64,000 nucleotides of DNA from Dacryopinax spathularia. Taxonomy: Eukaryota > Basidiomycota > Dacrymycetes > Dacrymycetales > Dacrymycetaceae. The translations under genes were made by a program, and so were the position numbers. This document shows, in pieces, positions 1 through 10,780 of the stretch. Positions within the stretch are counted from its first letter, which is position 1, and each line of letters begins with the position of its first letter. Under the pieces are notes generated by a model, which was given only the letters and a program-made list of their open reading frames with translations, did not search any database and was not told where the DNA came from. The stretch spans positions 744,001 to 808,000 of the forward strand of contig JBBPFI010000003.1 in NCBI GenBank assembly GCA_037974965.1. Direction: 5' to 3'.

Positions 1-1313
1 CCAAGAAGAGCGTGATGTCGAGATGTCAGAGGCGCGCAAAAAGCCCGTACCGCTTTGTGTGGTTACCCATCCGCACCGAGCGCCGTATGGGCTCGCCGAA
101 CGGCCGCATAGCTCACCTCCGATGCGAACGGACTTTCGACCCACACCCTCTTTGCCCTTTACAGGCAACAGCGCGACCGGCGAGCGCTCAAGGGGCCTAA
201 CCAAAAGGTTTGCCTCCCGGGCCCTGCCTTCCTAGGGAGGCGGTGCTTTGCGGGGCAGTGCAATACCTTTGCTTCCTTCAAGATGCCGTCCCCTTTCCCC
301 CTCTCCCTTCTGCTGATGTCTTGACCAAACGGCTGCTTCCGTTGCCTTGTTCATGCGGTCATTCAAAATGTCGCACCGGCCCGATCTTCCCTGCATCTCT
401 CTCTAGCTTGGTCCCCTATGAGAAACGCTCGTCATCTGCTCTTTGGGGGTCGCTTGCCTTCCCGCCGGTTAGAGACCATCTGGATCATGAACTACGGGAT
501 CCTCACGTTCAGCATGTGGTGTTCCTTCAACTATGATACAAGCGTGAACAGGTTGGCACGTCTGTCATCGGCGGGCTTGCGCTAATGTGCATGATCCGCA
601 CTGGTCACCAGCGATGCCATACGTGAGCTACCGGATATTGTGTTCCCTGGGTCAAAGTTTTTGGGACTTCAGCTTTGGGGAATCTTGTACATGGGCGTCT
701 CGTGAGCCAGCTTGGCATCCGCAATCTCCCGCACGCCCTCATCTTGTGAGGGTTAACACCAGCATATTGGCCGGCGCTCGACGCAAGTTCCGATTGCGGA
801 GAGTACCCTTCAACGGTGACTCAGAAGTTCTGCCGAAAGCACCGTCCGTCGCCGCCAACAGGGTTCAGCGCCGACGCGCTGCCGATGGCACATGCTCATT
901 TTAGACAATTTACCCGCTGTTTGTCCTTCCACTTTTCCTTGGCAGACGTCGTCGCGATGGGGGTGCGGGCATGTTATGTCACGAGGCGCTGCTGTTCGAA
1001 AGCAGATCGTTCATAAATTTAGGGTATGCTCCCTGTCTCATCTAACACGATAAGCGTGTGGTATTCCGCCGGTCTAAGTTGAGTAGCTCCTGCTACAGCG
1101 TCTTAGAAGCCAACCATCGATTTGCAGACTTCTTTCTCTAGGAAGATTGCCAATGTAGTCGTAGCTTCAGCAGTCGCGAAGATGTGGGACCTCGTCTTCG
1201 GGCCGGGCGCCTTGCTCGGATGCAATAGGGGACGCGTCGAGCACCGTCTTCCTGACGCGTCTGTCCAGGACCAGCGCGTATAGCTTAGCGCCCACCCTCT
1301 GCCCTAATCCGTC
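1..1313. other. Unassigned left edge
   Basis: No gene could be supported here. Several short open frames of 60-108 codons exist on the plus strand, but none shows a recognisable domain, a convincing splice pattern or a conserved motif. The last 150 bases are the likely promoter and 5'UTR of the first phosphomannomutase gene. The stretch could also hold the end of a gene starting outside the window. Confidence 0.4.
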
Positions 1314-2309
1314 ATGCCCACTGGAGCGTTCGCGGATCGCCCGCTTCACAAGCTCTTCTTGTTCGACGTCGATGATACGCTCACTGTTCCACGTCAGGCG
1401 GTGTCACCTGAGATGCTGGCCATCCTGAAAGAGGTCCGGAAGAAGGCGGCCATTGGGTTTGTGGGAGGTTCCGACTTCGCAAAGATATCGGAGCAGCTCG
1501 TACCGGATGGCAAACACAATGGTGCTGTCCATCCACTGATGCTATTCTCGGCGCTTAATGCGGACGTGTCCAGTCGTCGATGACTTCGACTACGCCTTCG
1601 CCGAGAACGGACTGATCGCTTACAAGCTCGGCAAACCGCTGTCGTCCCACTCTTTCATCAAGCAGGTTGGGGAAGAAAAGTACAAGAAACTGGTCAACTT
1701 CATCCTCCGATATCTTGCTGATGTCGACATCCCCATCAAACGGTGAGTAAGCTCGAAAAGCGGTGCATATTACCGACCTTAACCCGCATCTGCAGAGGAA
1801 CATTCGTCGAGTTCCGCAATGGAATGATAAATGTCAGCCCTATCGGGAGGAATGCTACGTTGGTCTCGATTCATTCCATGGAATTCGCACCCCGACTCAT
1901 GTTGACAACTATTCAGGATTCAAGAGCGCCTAGACTTCCAAGCATATGATAATGTGCATGGTATACGGGCGGCTATGGTCAAGACATTGCAGCAGGAATT
2001 CGCTGACTACGGCCTCACGTTCTCCATCGGCGGACAGATCTCGTTTGATGTATTCCCGAATGGCTGGGACAAGAGATACGCTCTGGGATTGGTCGCGGAT
2101 GAACAGTTTGACGAGATACATTTCTTTGGGGACAAGACGCATAAGGTGCGTTTCACTGCCTTCTAAATCAAGAGGGCAGAATCATTGACGCGTCCTCATT
2201 ACAGGGCGGAAACGACTACGAGATTTACTCGGATCCTAGAACAATCGGCCACTCTGTGAAGAATCCGGAAGACACCATCAGGCAGTTGAAAGAGCTCTTC
2301 TCTCTGTAA
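1314..2309 (+). CDS. Phosphomannomutase, copy 1
   Basis: Interconverts mannose-6-phosphate and mannose-1-phosphate in the cytosol, feeding GDP-mannose for glycosylation and cell wall (SEC53/PMM family, HAD superfamily). Five exons fit: 1314-1521, 1574-1742, 1796-1858, 1917-2145 and 2205-2309. They give 257 aa, within the usual 245-265 range, with all phases consistent. The HAD motif I reads FDVDDTLT, so both catalytic Asp are kept, but the Gly normally following the second Asp is Asp. Other family blocks are present: [27 protein letters not shown] and FFGDKT. The third intron has an unusual GTTGGT donor. A tandem paralogue lies 720 bp downstream with exactly the same exon lengths. It looks functional, but might be specialised or less active. 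The family call is sure; the activity of this copy is not. Confidence 0.9.
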
Positions 2310-3028
2310 AGCCCTTGATCTGATCGGGACGAGCTATAAGCGCCCAGTGGTAATGCTCCATGCACGGTCCACCCGAATCACCGACTTGTGATGTCAACAA
2401 TGCTGCAGGCTGATGATTTGGAATTGCGTGCTGGCGATTTCGGCTGAGTCCGGTGTTGACAATGGGTTGCGGATCGTCCTCCAGTCAGTGAAATGTACGC
2501 AGTACTGGATTGTCGGCAGGGCCGCAGCGTGTTCATTGCTACTGGAATGTGCCGACTTGTTCAACGTAATTTACGGCAACTTTTCCCGCTGTTGTGTCGC
2601 GTCAGTCCAGCATCGGAGGTGTCAGGCACCCGCCAAGTGAAAGCCCCGACAACAAGCAGAGGCGAACTGGCGGCCGAGGAACGCTCCCTCTCCCCGACGT
2701 CGGCCACGTTGTCTTGCTCACCGACGATGTCACCCTGCTAGTATCTACAGATCTGTCGACCAATCTACGGATTTCGCCTGCCTCGGAAGGGGATGAGGTC
2801 GCGTAAGAATGGAGTTCGTGACCGAGCGTCATAGAACAACAGGCGGGAAAGGCCTGCCTTGCTTCGCAACAGGCTCGCACGTTGTTCGAGTGACGGAGGC
2901 AAGTCGCGTTCCACGCACCGCGACGTAACGGCCTGGACCTCAATCCCAGGCGTAGAGCAGTGTACAAATGCAAAAAGCCCTTCACTCCTCTTTCTATCGT
3001 CCCCTTTCCTCTCATCTCGTAGCTCATC
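2310..3028. other. Spacer between the two PMM genes
   Basis: This is the 3' end of copy 1 and the promoter of copy 2. A long minus-strand open frame overlaps the second gene, but it has no recognisable domain and is read as a shadow. A pyrimidine-rich tract (about 2986-3020) lies just before the downstream start codon. Confidence 0.5.
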
Positions 3029-4020
3029 ATGCCCACCGGAGACTTCGCCGACCGCCCGCTGCACAAGCTGTGCCTGTTCGATGTCGACGGCACGCTGACG
3101 CCAGCGCGGCAGAGCGCGTCCCCTGAGATGCTGGCATTGCTCAAGGAGGTCCGCAAGAAGGCCGTTATCGGCTTCGTCGGCGGATCAGACTTGGCGAAGA
3201 TCTCGGAGCAGCTGGTGCCTGATGGAAAGCACAAAGGTGCGCATTGGTCACGTTGCTGAGCTATGCAGAACCTCTGACCAGCGATCTGTTAGTCACCGAT
3301 GACTTCGACTACGGGTTTGCGGAGAACGGCCTGACAACATACAAGCTGGGCAAGCCGCTCTCGTCCCACTCCTTTATCAAGCAGGTCGGTGAGGAGAGGT
3401 ATAAGAAGCTTGCGAACTTCATCCTCAGGTACCTGGCCGATGTGGATATCCCAATCAAGCGGTACGTGGGGTAGACTTCCATTTTGAACCCGAAGGTTGA
3501 AGTGAATGTCGCAGGGGTACGTTCATCGAGTTCCGCAATGGCATGATCAATGTCAGCCCTATCGGAAGGAACGCGACGTGAGTCCAAGCATCTACCCCGC
3601 TGATGTATGCTGACGGGTTACGTTGACAGGGTGCAGGAGCGCAACGAGTTCGAGGCCTACGATAAGGTGCACGGCGTTCGAGCGGCCATGGTCAAGGTTC
3701 TGCAGGAGGAGTTCGCGGACTACGGCCTTACGTACTCGATTGGCGGGCAGATCTCCTTTGATGTCTTCCCGCACGGGTGGGACAAGACATACGCTCTAGG
3801 CCTTGTTGCGGACGAGCAGTTCGACGAGATTCACTTCTTTGGTGACAAGACCTACAAGGTAGGGGCGTTTTCACGGCTGTGGCCTGGACCGTACTCAAAC
3901 ATTGGGCTTATCTAGGGTGGAAACGACTACGAGATCTACACCGATCCTCGTACGATCGGGCACTCCGTGACGAGCCCGGCCGACACCATGAGGATCCTCA
4001 AGGAGATCTTCCAGCTGTAG
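3029..4020 (+). CDS. Phosphomannomutase, copy 2
   Basis: This is the second phosphomannomutase, making mannose-1-phosphate for GDP-mannose synthesis. Exons are 3029-3236, 3293-3461, 3515-3577, 3630-3858 and 3916-4020, giving 257 aa in consistent phase. It has the canonical nucleophile motif FDVDGTLT, followed by PARQ as in human PMM1/2. Substrate-cap and core blocks are also present ([54 protein letters not shown]). All introns have standard donors. This copy looks like the conventional SEC53 orthologue, and copy 1 like its duplicate. Identical intron positions and exon lengths point to duplication of the genomic locus rather than retroposition. Confidence 0.96.
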
Positions 4021-4457
4021 ACGTGCGGCTGAGAACAGCAGAAAACGAAGGTCGAGAAGAATAGAAGGACTGCCGCACGCCATCTCCGGCGAAGAGTGCT
4101 TGGACAGTAATAGTTTCTCCTGATCGCAGAGTGTGCACTTCTGTGATACCGTAGACATCCTTAGCGGGGCACCCTAGTATCCCGCAAGAACACGAAATGA
4201 ATATGATCTCTTGACATGCCGTTCTCTTCCGAGTGCCAAGCACCCGAGGTTGCGTACTTCTACCGTCCAGTCACCACGAGAAGATCGCGGCAGCGCCAAG
4301 AGGACAGGGCGGAATACCATATCAAGGCACAGGGCGTGGGCCTCCGCAAGATGTCGTGATGGAATAGCATACAGATGCATATCCTCGTGATACCTACGCA
4401 CAGGTGTCCTGCTACACTAGCCAATACCCGATGTAGCTCTCAATGCCCTAGACCCGC
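4021..4457. other. Convergent spacer PMM / RPL30
   Basis: Shared 3' region between phosphomannomutase copy 2 (plus) and RPL30 (minus). No further gene or structured element was recognised. Confidence 0.5.
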
Positions 4458-4943
4458 TCATGCAGCAGCGCCACCCTCAGTAGCAATGGTGAGCAGGTCG
4501 CTGTCACCCTGGTCGGAGATGGTCATCACACTGCGCAAGAAGTCAGCATCCGCCACCCGTTGATGACTGCATATTCATGCTCACCCGACGCGGAACAGCT
4601 TTCCAGCAGCGGTACCAAGCGCAACGTTGGACCCAGCAAAGTGGTGGACGGCAGTCTTTGAGAGCATGGCATAGTACTCAATTTCCGACTTCCGTAATGG
4701 GGGGCAGTTGCCGGCGATAAGGATGAGTTTGGCTAGAGGAGAGCAATGTCAGCGGGGCCTTCTCAGCTAACGCTCCAGCCCCACGGCGAGCACAGGAGGA
4801 AGAATCTCACCCTTGCCACTGCGCATCTGCTTGAGTGCGGACTTATAGCCCAGGGTGTACTTGCCCGACTTGACGACGAGGGCGAGACGGGAGGCGATGG
4901 ACTCCGTCGACTTGGCGGACTTGGACTTCTTGGTGGGGGCCAT
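4458..4943 (-). CDS. RPL30: 60S ribosomal protein L30 (eL30)
   Basis: Component of the large ribosomal subunit. Read on the minus strand, coding exons are 4811-4943, 4585-4732 and 4458-4530, giving 117 aa. The start [16 protein letters not shown] and the blocks [38 protein letters not shown] and [20 protein letters not shown] are diagnostic of eL30. The length is slightly above the usual 105-115 aa because of a short Ala-rich tail. A 51-nt 5'UTR intron (4951-5001) ends eight bases before the ATG, as is common in fungal ribosomal-protein genes. A palindrome shared with the RPL11 promoter and an 18-base C tract lie upstream. Confidence 0.97.
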
Positions 4944-5076
4944 TGGAATACTGAAAGGCGTGTAAGATGAAGAATGCTCAGGTTGATATTGCTGCACTTA
5001 CGAGGTCGCCGGCGGATTGCTGCTGGTGTTGGTGAACGTCGGTGCGAAGGACGGAAAGGGTAGCACTGAGTTTTGG

Positions 5077-5088
5077 AACTGTACAGTT
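5077..5088. promoter_or_regulatory. Palindrome AACTGTACAGTT upstream of RPL30
   Basis: This perfect 12-bp palindrome lies about 75 bp upstream of the 5'UTR intron donor of RPL30. The identical 12-mer occurs about 95 bp upstream of the RPL11 start codon at 50058-50069. Its presence at similar distances in the only two ribosomal-protein promoters of the window suggests a binding site for a dimeric activator of these genes (inference). Confidence 0.5.
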
Positions 5089-5111
5089 CCTTTTTGCACA
5101 GCCACACAGAT

Positions 5112-5129
5112 CCCCCCCCCCCCCCCCCC
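5112..5129. repeat. Poly-C tract (18 C)
   Basis: Eighteen consecutive C, or G on the RPL30 coding strand, upstream of RPL30. It may be a nucleosome-excluding or G-quadruplex-capable tract. A similar 15-C tract occurs at 14683-14697 inside the large element. Confidence 0.8.
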
Positions 5130-5845
5130 GGCACTCAGCACGTGACCTACGAGTGCCCGGCGTCTAATTAACTGAGACGAACAGCGAACATTAACAGCTA
5201 CTAGTGATCGGAAAGGTTGCGGCATGGTCATAGTCATGCAAGAGGAGGAACCACTCGGTCATGTACAGGCCCTTTCGGGATGACGCCTGATGAACTGGGA
5301 TATGCAGGACATAGCGCTGACACTTACTGAAATCCAAACTCAATGCGAGCAAATACAGCTATAAGTACAATGGCTCTCACCCGGACGAAGACATAGGGCG
5401 TCAGCATTCGCCAATCTTACCGGGTTGTAACAAGTCAAACGATCTGCTGCACTTTCTGGGCAGTTCTTTGAGTTGCCATATTGGGTGGCCAATTCGAACG
5501 CCGTCCTGGATGGCCGCGCCGTAACTAAGAAGCCGGGACATGGCGACCCAGGCAGCAGCAGTTGGCCACAAATCCGGGCCTGAGATAGCATGCTGTCCAC
5601 CCTCGCGCCCGCCATTCGGTGGTCAGACCAGAACGGTCTTGCGCAGACGACCAGGATATGTGCGTAGTGGAGAGGCTGTACTGCCAGATCGTAGCACCTT
5701 CAAAGCAACCACGGACATCGCCATTTGACCGGGAAGTCAATCTTTGACGATTGAGGTCCCTCCTAATAAAACTCTTCAACAAATGCATTGTCCACTGTTA
5801 GTGGTTGACGCATGCGATCTTGATTGGCCCTGCCAAAGGGAGGTG
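5130..5845. other. Spacer between RPL30 and the large element
   Basis: No supported gene. Overlapping short frames on both strands show no domain or splice pattern. The left terminal repeat of the large element starts at its right edge. Confidence 0.45.
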
Positions 5846-5888
5846 GTCATACGCTGAGTATGAGGTTACGTATGGGTCATAACCCTGG
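5846..5888 (+). repeat. Left terminal inverted repeat of the large element
   Basis: About 43 bp matching the reverse complement of 22681-22722 at roughly three quarters of positions, including TATGAGGT and AACCCTGG. The match fades outward of about 5846. Confidence 0.7.
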
Positions 5889-5899
5889 GAACCTCCACC

Positions 5900-6290
5900 C
5901 TGCCGCGCGCCGCACCCCTCGAGCACCCGAAAAGCACCCGCCCCACCCTAGATGCACCCTGTAGTCACTCTACACGCAGTATTCACTCACCGGCCACCTT
6001 GTATTCACTCATCACGCACTCCCCACTCTCTGTGCACTCCTCTAGCATTCCCTGGACACCCGGGAATCACTCATACCCCTGCACTCCCGACGCTCCCTGT
6101 GCGAGTGCAGCTCTGCTCGCTGTCAGGGTCCTCGCCCTTGGCACCCCCTCCTCACCGCCTGCTCACCTCGCCAGCACTCTCCTGCAATCCACCATGCACT
6201 CCCCCAGCATCCCTCGCTCACTCACGCGAATGTCATTCCCCCTCCCTACGCCGCCAAACATCATTCATGGGGCTCCCGGGATCAACTGAA
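5900..6290 (+). repeat. Left subterminal motif array
   Basis: Many degenerate copies of GCACCC, GCACTCC or TGCACYCC on the plus strand, spaced 10-30 bp, directly inside the left terminal repeat. The same motif on the opposite strand fills 22560-22680 inside the right end. This mirror arrangement is what subterminal transposase-binding arrays look like. Confidence 0.65.
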
Positions 6291-6591
6291 GCCCCGCGGG
6301 AAGGCGCGATAACACGGCCGACATTAGGGGGTCCCGCAGGCTCGCAATCCGCGGCAACGGTCACTGGGGTGCTTCTAATTGATCATCACCATCCGCTCAT
6401 GATTCGTAGGATACCCAATGCCAATCCCGTTTTTTCTGCATGTCGCGTGACTCGTGGACGCGCCGTGTTTATTTTGGCCGGCTAGAGACAGCTGACGTGG
6501 AAGCTTTCGTTCGTCTTTTGAATCCCTATCCTTCTTCGTTACGCTAACTCAAAACTCAGCCATCTCTCCACTCTTGCCTGCATCTACCACG

Positions 6592-9500
6592 ATGAGCATT
6601 CCCGAGGCTCCAGGGCCTACCCCCGTTATCTCAGCCTTTGCTCCAGCTCGGACGTTTGCAGCAATACCCGGCCTTCCCGCTGCTACCACTTCTTTTCGTG
6701 AAAGGTTCGAAGAACAGCAAGGTATCACTCCAAATGACGACCGGCTGGCGGCATCGGCACGACATCCTCCTGAGCTCAGGGGCCGATCTGGACGCCTAGC
6801 TCGTGCAGGTAGAAACCGTGCTGGCCGCGGATTCGCGTTTTTGACCGCTACGCCCGGAGGAGCTTCAGCGACCGATCGCGGCTTTACTATGGCTCCCACA
6901 AACAGCATACCGGTCGACCTCGTCAATAATGGGAATCGCGATATATCCGGGAATCCCAGGCAACCCGGCATTACCGGGGATACACAGTTGCAGACTAGGA
7001 GCAATGGAGCGCATGGTGGTCGCGGGAGGAGTCGTGTCTATGTTATGATACTCCCTTGTCCGGTACGTCCAAATGCCTTTCGTCTCTACTATGATTGCTA
7101 ATCCCTTCAGCTCGGTGGAATCGAAGGTGTCTTTCCGCTCTCCGACTCGCATGGCGTACGACCTTATGCTGGGCTGAACCTAGCAAGGCTTCGCGTCATG
7201 ATGGATCGCTTCAAGCCACTCGGGCTGGCTTTCGAGGTCGCTCCCCATCTCGGCACCTTCGAAGACCTCAACGTCGCCCTTCTCAGTCATATGCACGATC
7301 ACGGCCTATACTTCCCTGCCCGGCCTGCAGATGGACCCTCCCTTGCTGGCAACTCAGAGTCAGGCCGACATACTCTTTTCATGCCTGAACTCTATAATTT
7401 CGTGCGCCCGAGGGAACAGGAAAGCAATCCGCCTGGACCCTACCAAGTTATACATGTGAAGCCCACAGTCCCTATTCACAACCACCTGAAGACCTTGTAC
7501 AAGCATTGGAGGATAGTGGAGGAAGACAATCGCTTTCCTGCCCATTTGGCCTTTGTAGGTGCGCTTGTATTCCCACTGCTGCACTCGTCCCCCCATACTC
7601 ACCCATCTACTATTTCAGTCCCTCGATATGGAGGAATCCCGGGCTATCTCCCTGAAGACCTTCAGCGCGGGCCCGGTCGACACCTCTGTTTCATCCGGTG
7701 GGCTTTGTATCTTCTTTCGCATTGCGATGTCGGGTCCACCCATCTCGACAACGCCTGCTTGGGCCTTTCAGCTTGTATTGTACCCCTCCCACCTTTCCCT
7801 GATGCACCTCCATCCGATAGTATTGTCAGCGCGACCGAGCCCGACGGTGCCAGGGATACTCATGCCGTAAGGTCGGCTGTCGTTGCCTTTACTGCAACAT
7901 CTCAGGATGCAGCAGTAGCGCCGGTGTTGGCTGACATCCTGCAATCTACCGCGGTGCTCGTGGATGACTTTCCGCTTCGCCAGCACACGCCATTGGTAGC
8001 TCCGAGTCCTCCGCATAGCCGAGCGGAAGCCGCTATGACAGCCTTCCAGCTGAATATGTACGACAATGCATCCCAGGCCGCTCCGGACCTGATCGAGTCA
8101 CTCACAATGCTATCCCCTTCGCAACCCGTACTGCCACCTCCCCCGCACCTGTTGGAAGTCCGCTCTCCAGAAATGGCGGATGGTCCAGAATTTCAGGTGG
8201 CCGTCCCGGGATCCCCAGCAATATCGGGATTCCCAGCAATATCGGGATCCCCAGAAATATTGGGATTCCCGGGAATGATGAGTGGGTCTGAAGGTCAGGC
8301 TCCATCTTCTCCAATTGCCGCTCGCCCCTCGTCTTCCACGGCGCAGTCATGACGTCAAATCTCTCACTCCCCTCCCTCTTCTGCGTCACCGCCTCGCCGT
8401 CGAGTACGTCCCCGTCGATGGTCGCCAACTCCCTTCGTTATCGACCTCACCCAGGATCATGAAGACATTGTGATGGAAGAGGCAGCTCGGCAAGACGATG
8501 CCGCATTTGGGCTTTTCACTACAGATCCAGACTCTGATGATGATGAAGGTCTCGACCCAAGCTCTCCAGGTACGTCGGCAGCTCCCTTCGGTGTCCTTTT
8601 CCTGATGCTTGCTTGACAGTCTGGCGTCCTCCCTTGATGCCCTTGCTCTCCTCTACTCAAACCGCTCGTTGGTCCAGGGAGGCAGCCCGCCACATCGAAG
8701 CTCCCCCGAGTGGCTACGATAAACCGTTTGTTGCTTACATTTATGATGGCCACCCATCATCGTACACTGAGCCCGCCTTCGAATCACTTGCTGGTCAGAT
8801 TGTCAACGATCTTTGGCTGTTACTCGGCAAAGCGTTCCCATGCCCACACTCAAATTCTCCGACGCCCTCGCATCAAGCGGTCATGCAGCTGAGGGACTAT
8901 TGTGCTGCCCTTACCCCCGGACACTTGAAGGTTGAGATGTGCGTTGTCTCGGGTCTACTTCTGCCAGTTACTCAGTATTCTATAGATGGGTGCAAGGTGA
9001 TCGTTACGTGAATCGCCGACGCTTGATTACAATGGGGGCCGGTCCGAGCCGAGTCACGTTCCACATGGCAATGGGCCATTACCTGAAGAAGAAGCCGCTC
9101 TCCCACATCACCACTTTTGACGGGTATATTGGGATTCGCCCTCTTATCGGCTACCACTACACGGACGATTTGTTCTGGACCGGCATCGGCATTCTAAGTG
9201 TTCTCTGGATACTTTTTGGGCAATCCCCGCCCTTCAATATTTCCCCCTTCCTCCTCCTCATCGGCGCGTCTGATGACTTTGACGCAGCCCTTGAAATGTG
9301 CGAGGACCTAGCCTTCATTCGCGCCTTTGCACCGATTGGCGCCAGCTGGCTGACCTCCTGGGATCGGCTCAGTAAAGACCATGTTTCCGACCCCACTTTT
9401 GTCCAGAAAACTTCCACCTCCGTAGCAAAACATGCGATAAGCGACTTTGGTCCTATCCTGGACGCCATTGATGAAGTATGTCCCCTGTTCGACCCAATGA

Positions 9501-10397
9501 TCCAACGCACTGACGACCTACGGTTCAGGAGTGTCCTGCGGAGTTGGCAAGCTGGAAGATGACACGCAGCGAGCACCGCCGCATCAGGGTCAAGCTGCGC
9601 AATTACTTTCTCTTTGGAGACGCCGAAGTGTCAGTGGTAGGGTCACAGATATTGTCTTTGCGGGGTGGATTGTGATACTTCGATCGCCTTAGAAAGGTGC
9701 TGCTTTAATTGTCTGATTATGAAGGCTGCTGACGTCGAAGCAGTATTATGTTTCCCAGGCATTCCAGGATTTCCCGACCTTCCTTTGCGTCCTCTACCGA
9801 GACCTGACGGTCGAACCTGACGGTCGAACCTGACGCCTACCTTGCCCAATGCATATCCTGGCAATCTCCCTCACCCAGTGTACCTCCCAACACGTGGGAT
9901 GATTTCAAACATGCAATCTCCCGCTTCATCAGCAGAGATGGTCTTCCGCCTTTGTCAACAACACCTGGGTCCCAGGGACTGCAAGCCGTGTATGCTACGC
10001 TTGGCGAGTCGGGAAGGATACATTCCTCCGACTCGGCTGCGCTGCGTCGGCCTCATATCCGCCGGATACTGATGAATCTAGCTGTCTTTGGGGTAGAGCG
10101 CCCCTCATCCTCGATGCAGATCCGGGTGAGTACCTCACGAACTATGGATCTTCTCATGCCCAACTGATCGCCGGGTAGATTGGAATCAAGCCTAATATGA
10201 TTCACTTACCTGGGAATGCTTCAACGCAGGTCAGCACTCAGTCGGTTCTACATGCGACTGTCTGCCTCTCTATGCTCGACCTCAAGTACGGCACGGAGCT
10301 GCACGAGCTTGCCATAGCCGATGATGATGGCCTGGAGTTTGACAGAGTGTTCTTTGCCAACTTGCTCACTTCAGGCTCCAGCTTCAACACAATGTAG
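6592..10397 (+). CDS. Large element gene A: long protein with SIM-like motif and weakly HECT-like C-terminal part
   Basis: The largest gene of the element. The first exons are clear: 6592-7062 and 7111-7554, with a third starting at 7619, all in phase and with good splice sites. From about 7.7 kb onward the splice pattern is not resolved, because long frames overlap. Visible parts are a Pro/Gly-rich N-terminal region and a block with YAGLNLARLRVMMDRFKPL. At about 8437-8480 there is a SUMO-interaction-like FVIDLT followed by acidic residues. Near 9.0-9.5 kb it has MGAGPSRVTFHMAMGHYL and WILFGQSPPFNISPFLL. Near 10.25 kb it has ATVCLSMLDLKYG. The last three blocks faintly recall the lobes of a HECT ubiquitin ligase, including a Cys followed by a Leu-rich LP.Y-like stretch, but this is not secure. 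Function unknown; a possible E3-like factor. Confidence 0.4.
8195..8276 (+). repeat. Short tandem repeat with GGGATTCCC core
   Basis: Three to four tandem units of about 18 bp, CCCAGCAATATCGGGATT-like. Translated in gene A they give a Gly-Phe/Ser-Pro pattern. This is the densest cluster of the dispersed GGGATYCC motif of the element. Confidence 0.7.
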
Positions 10398-10589
10398 ATC
10401 ACTCATTTCACCTTATCCCAAGCTACCTTATGCTCTATAGTATTCTAGATCAAGCTGACAATACATTCGTGTTTCTGCCGTTGCGTCTGAGCAAGCTTGG
10501 GAAGTCCTCACGCTATAGCTACCTCTTGATTGTCCGCCTGGTAAACAGGGTCTCCCGGAGTTCCCGGCAACCCCGCAAGCTGTTAGTAG

Positions 10590-10780
10590 AATAACACCTA
10601 TGGGAGAACAACATACCATGACTGAAAACCCTACCTACACTTCCTTGATTGATGTCCTACCCATCGACGCACGTTTGGCTTCGGACAGCATGAACCATCT
10701 ACCCTCTACGACCTACCCGAGTGAGCCGCTATCCCAGGGAATCCATCAACTCCCTGGGATAGGCGTAGCCCCGGGAGTCC
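10590..10780 (+). repeat. Three-copy module, copy 1
   Basis: About 190 bp nearly identical to 20280-20480 and, less closely, to 17155-17365 (both on the minus strand). It includes the upstream ACAACATACC, an ATG and about 54 codons beginning MTENPTYTSLIDVLPIDA. It also contains a perfect hairpin with 10-bp arms, ATCCCAGGGA at 10731 and TCCCTGGGAT at 10751. Confidence 0.85.

Noticed and set aside
2602-3234. 210-codon minus-strand open frame over the PMM copy 2 start
   Set aside because: Antisense to well-supported coding exons and without a recognisable domain.
5900-6290. CRISPR-like array
   Set aside because: The repeats are short, degenerate and irregularly spaced in a fungal genome. They are better explained as subterminal transposon motifs.
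9805-9830. tRNA T-arm-like GGTTCGAACC
   Set aside because: Part of a short direct repeat (CTGACGGTCGAAC) with no cloverleaf around it. No tRNA was found in the window.
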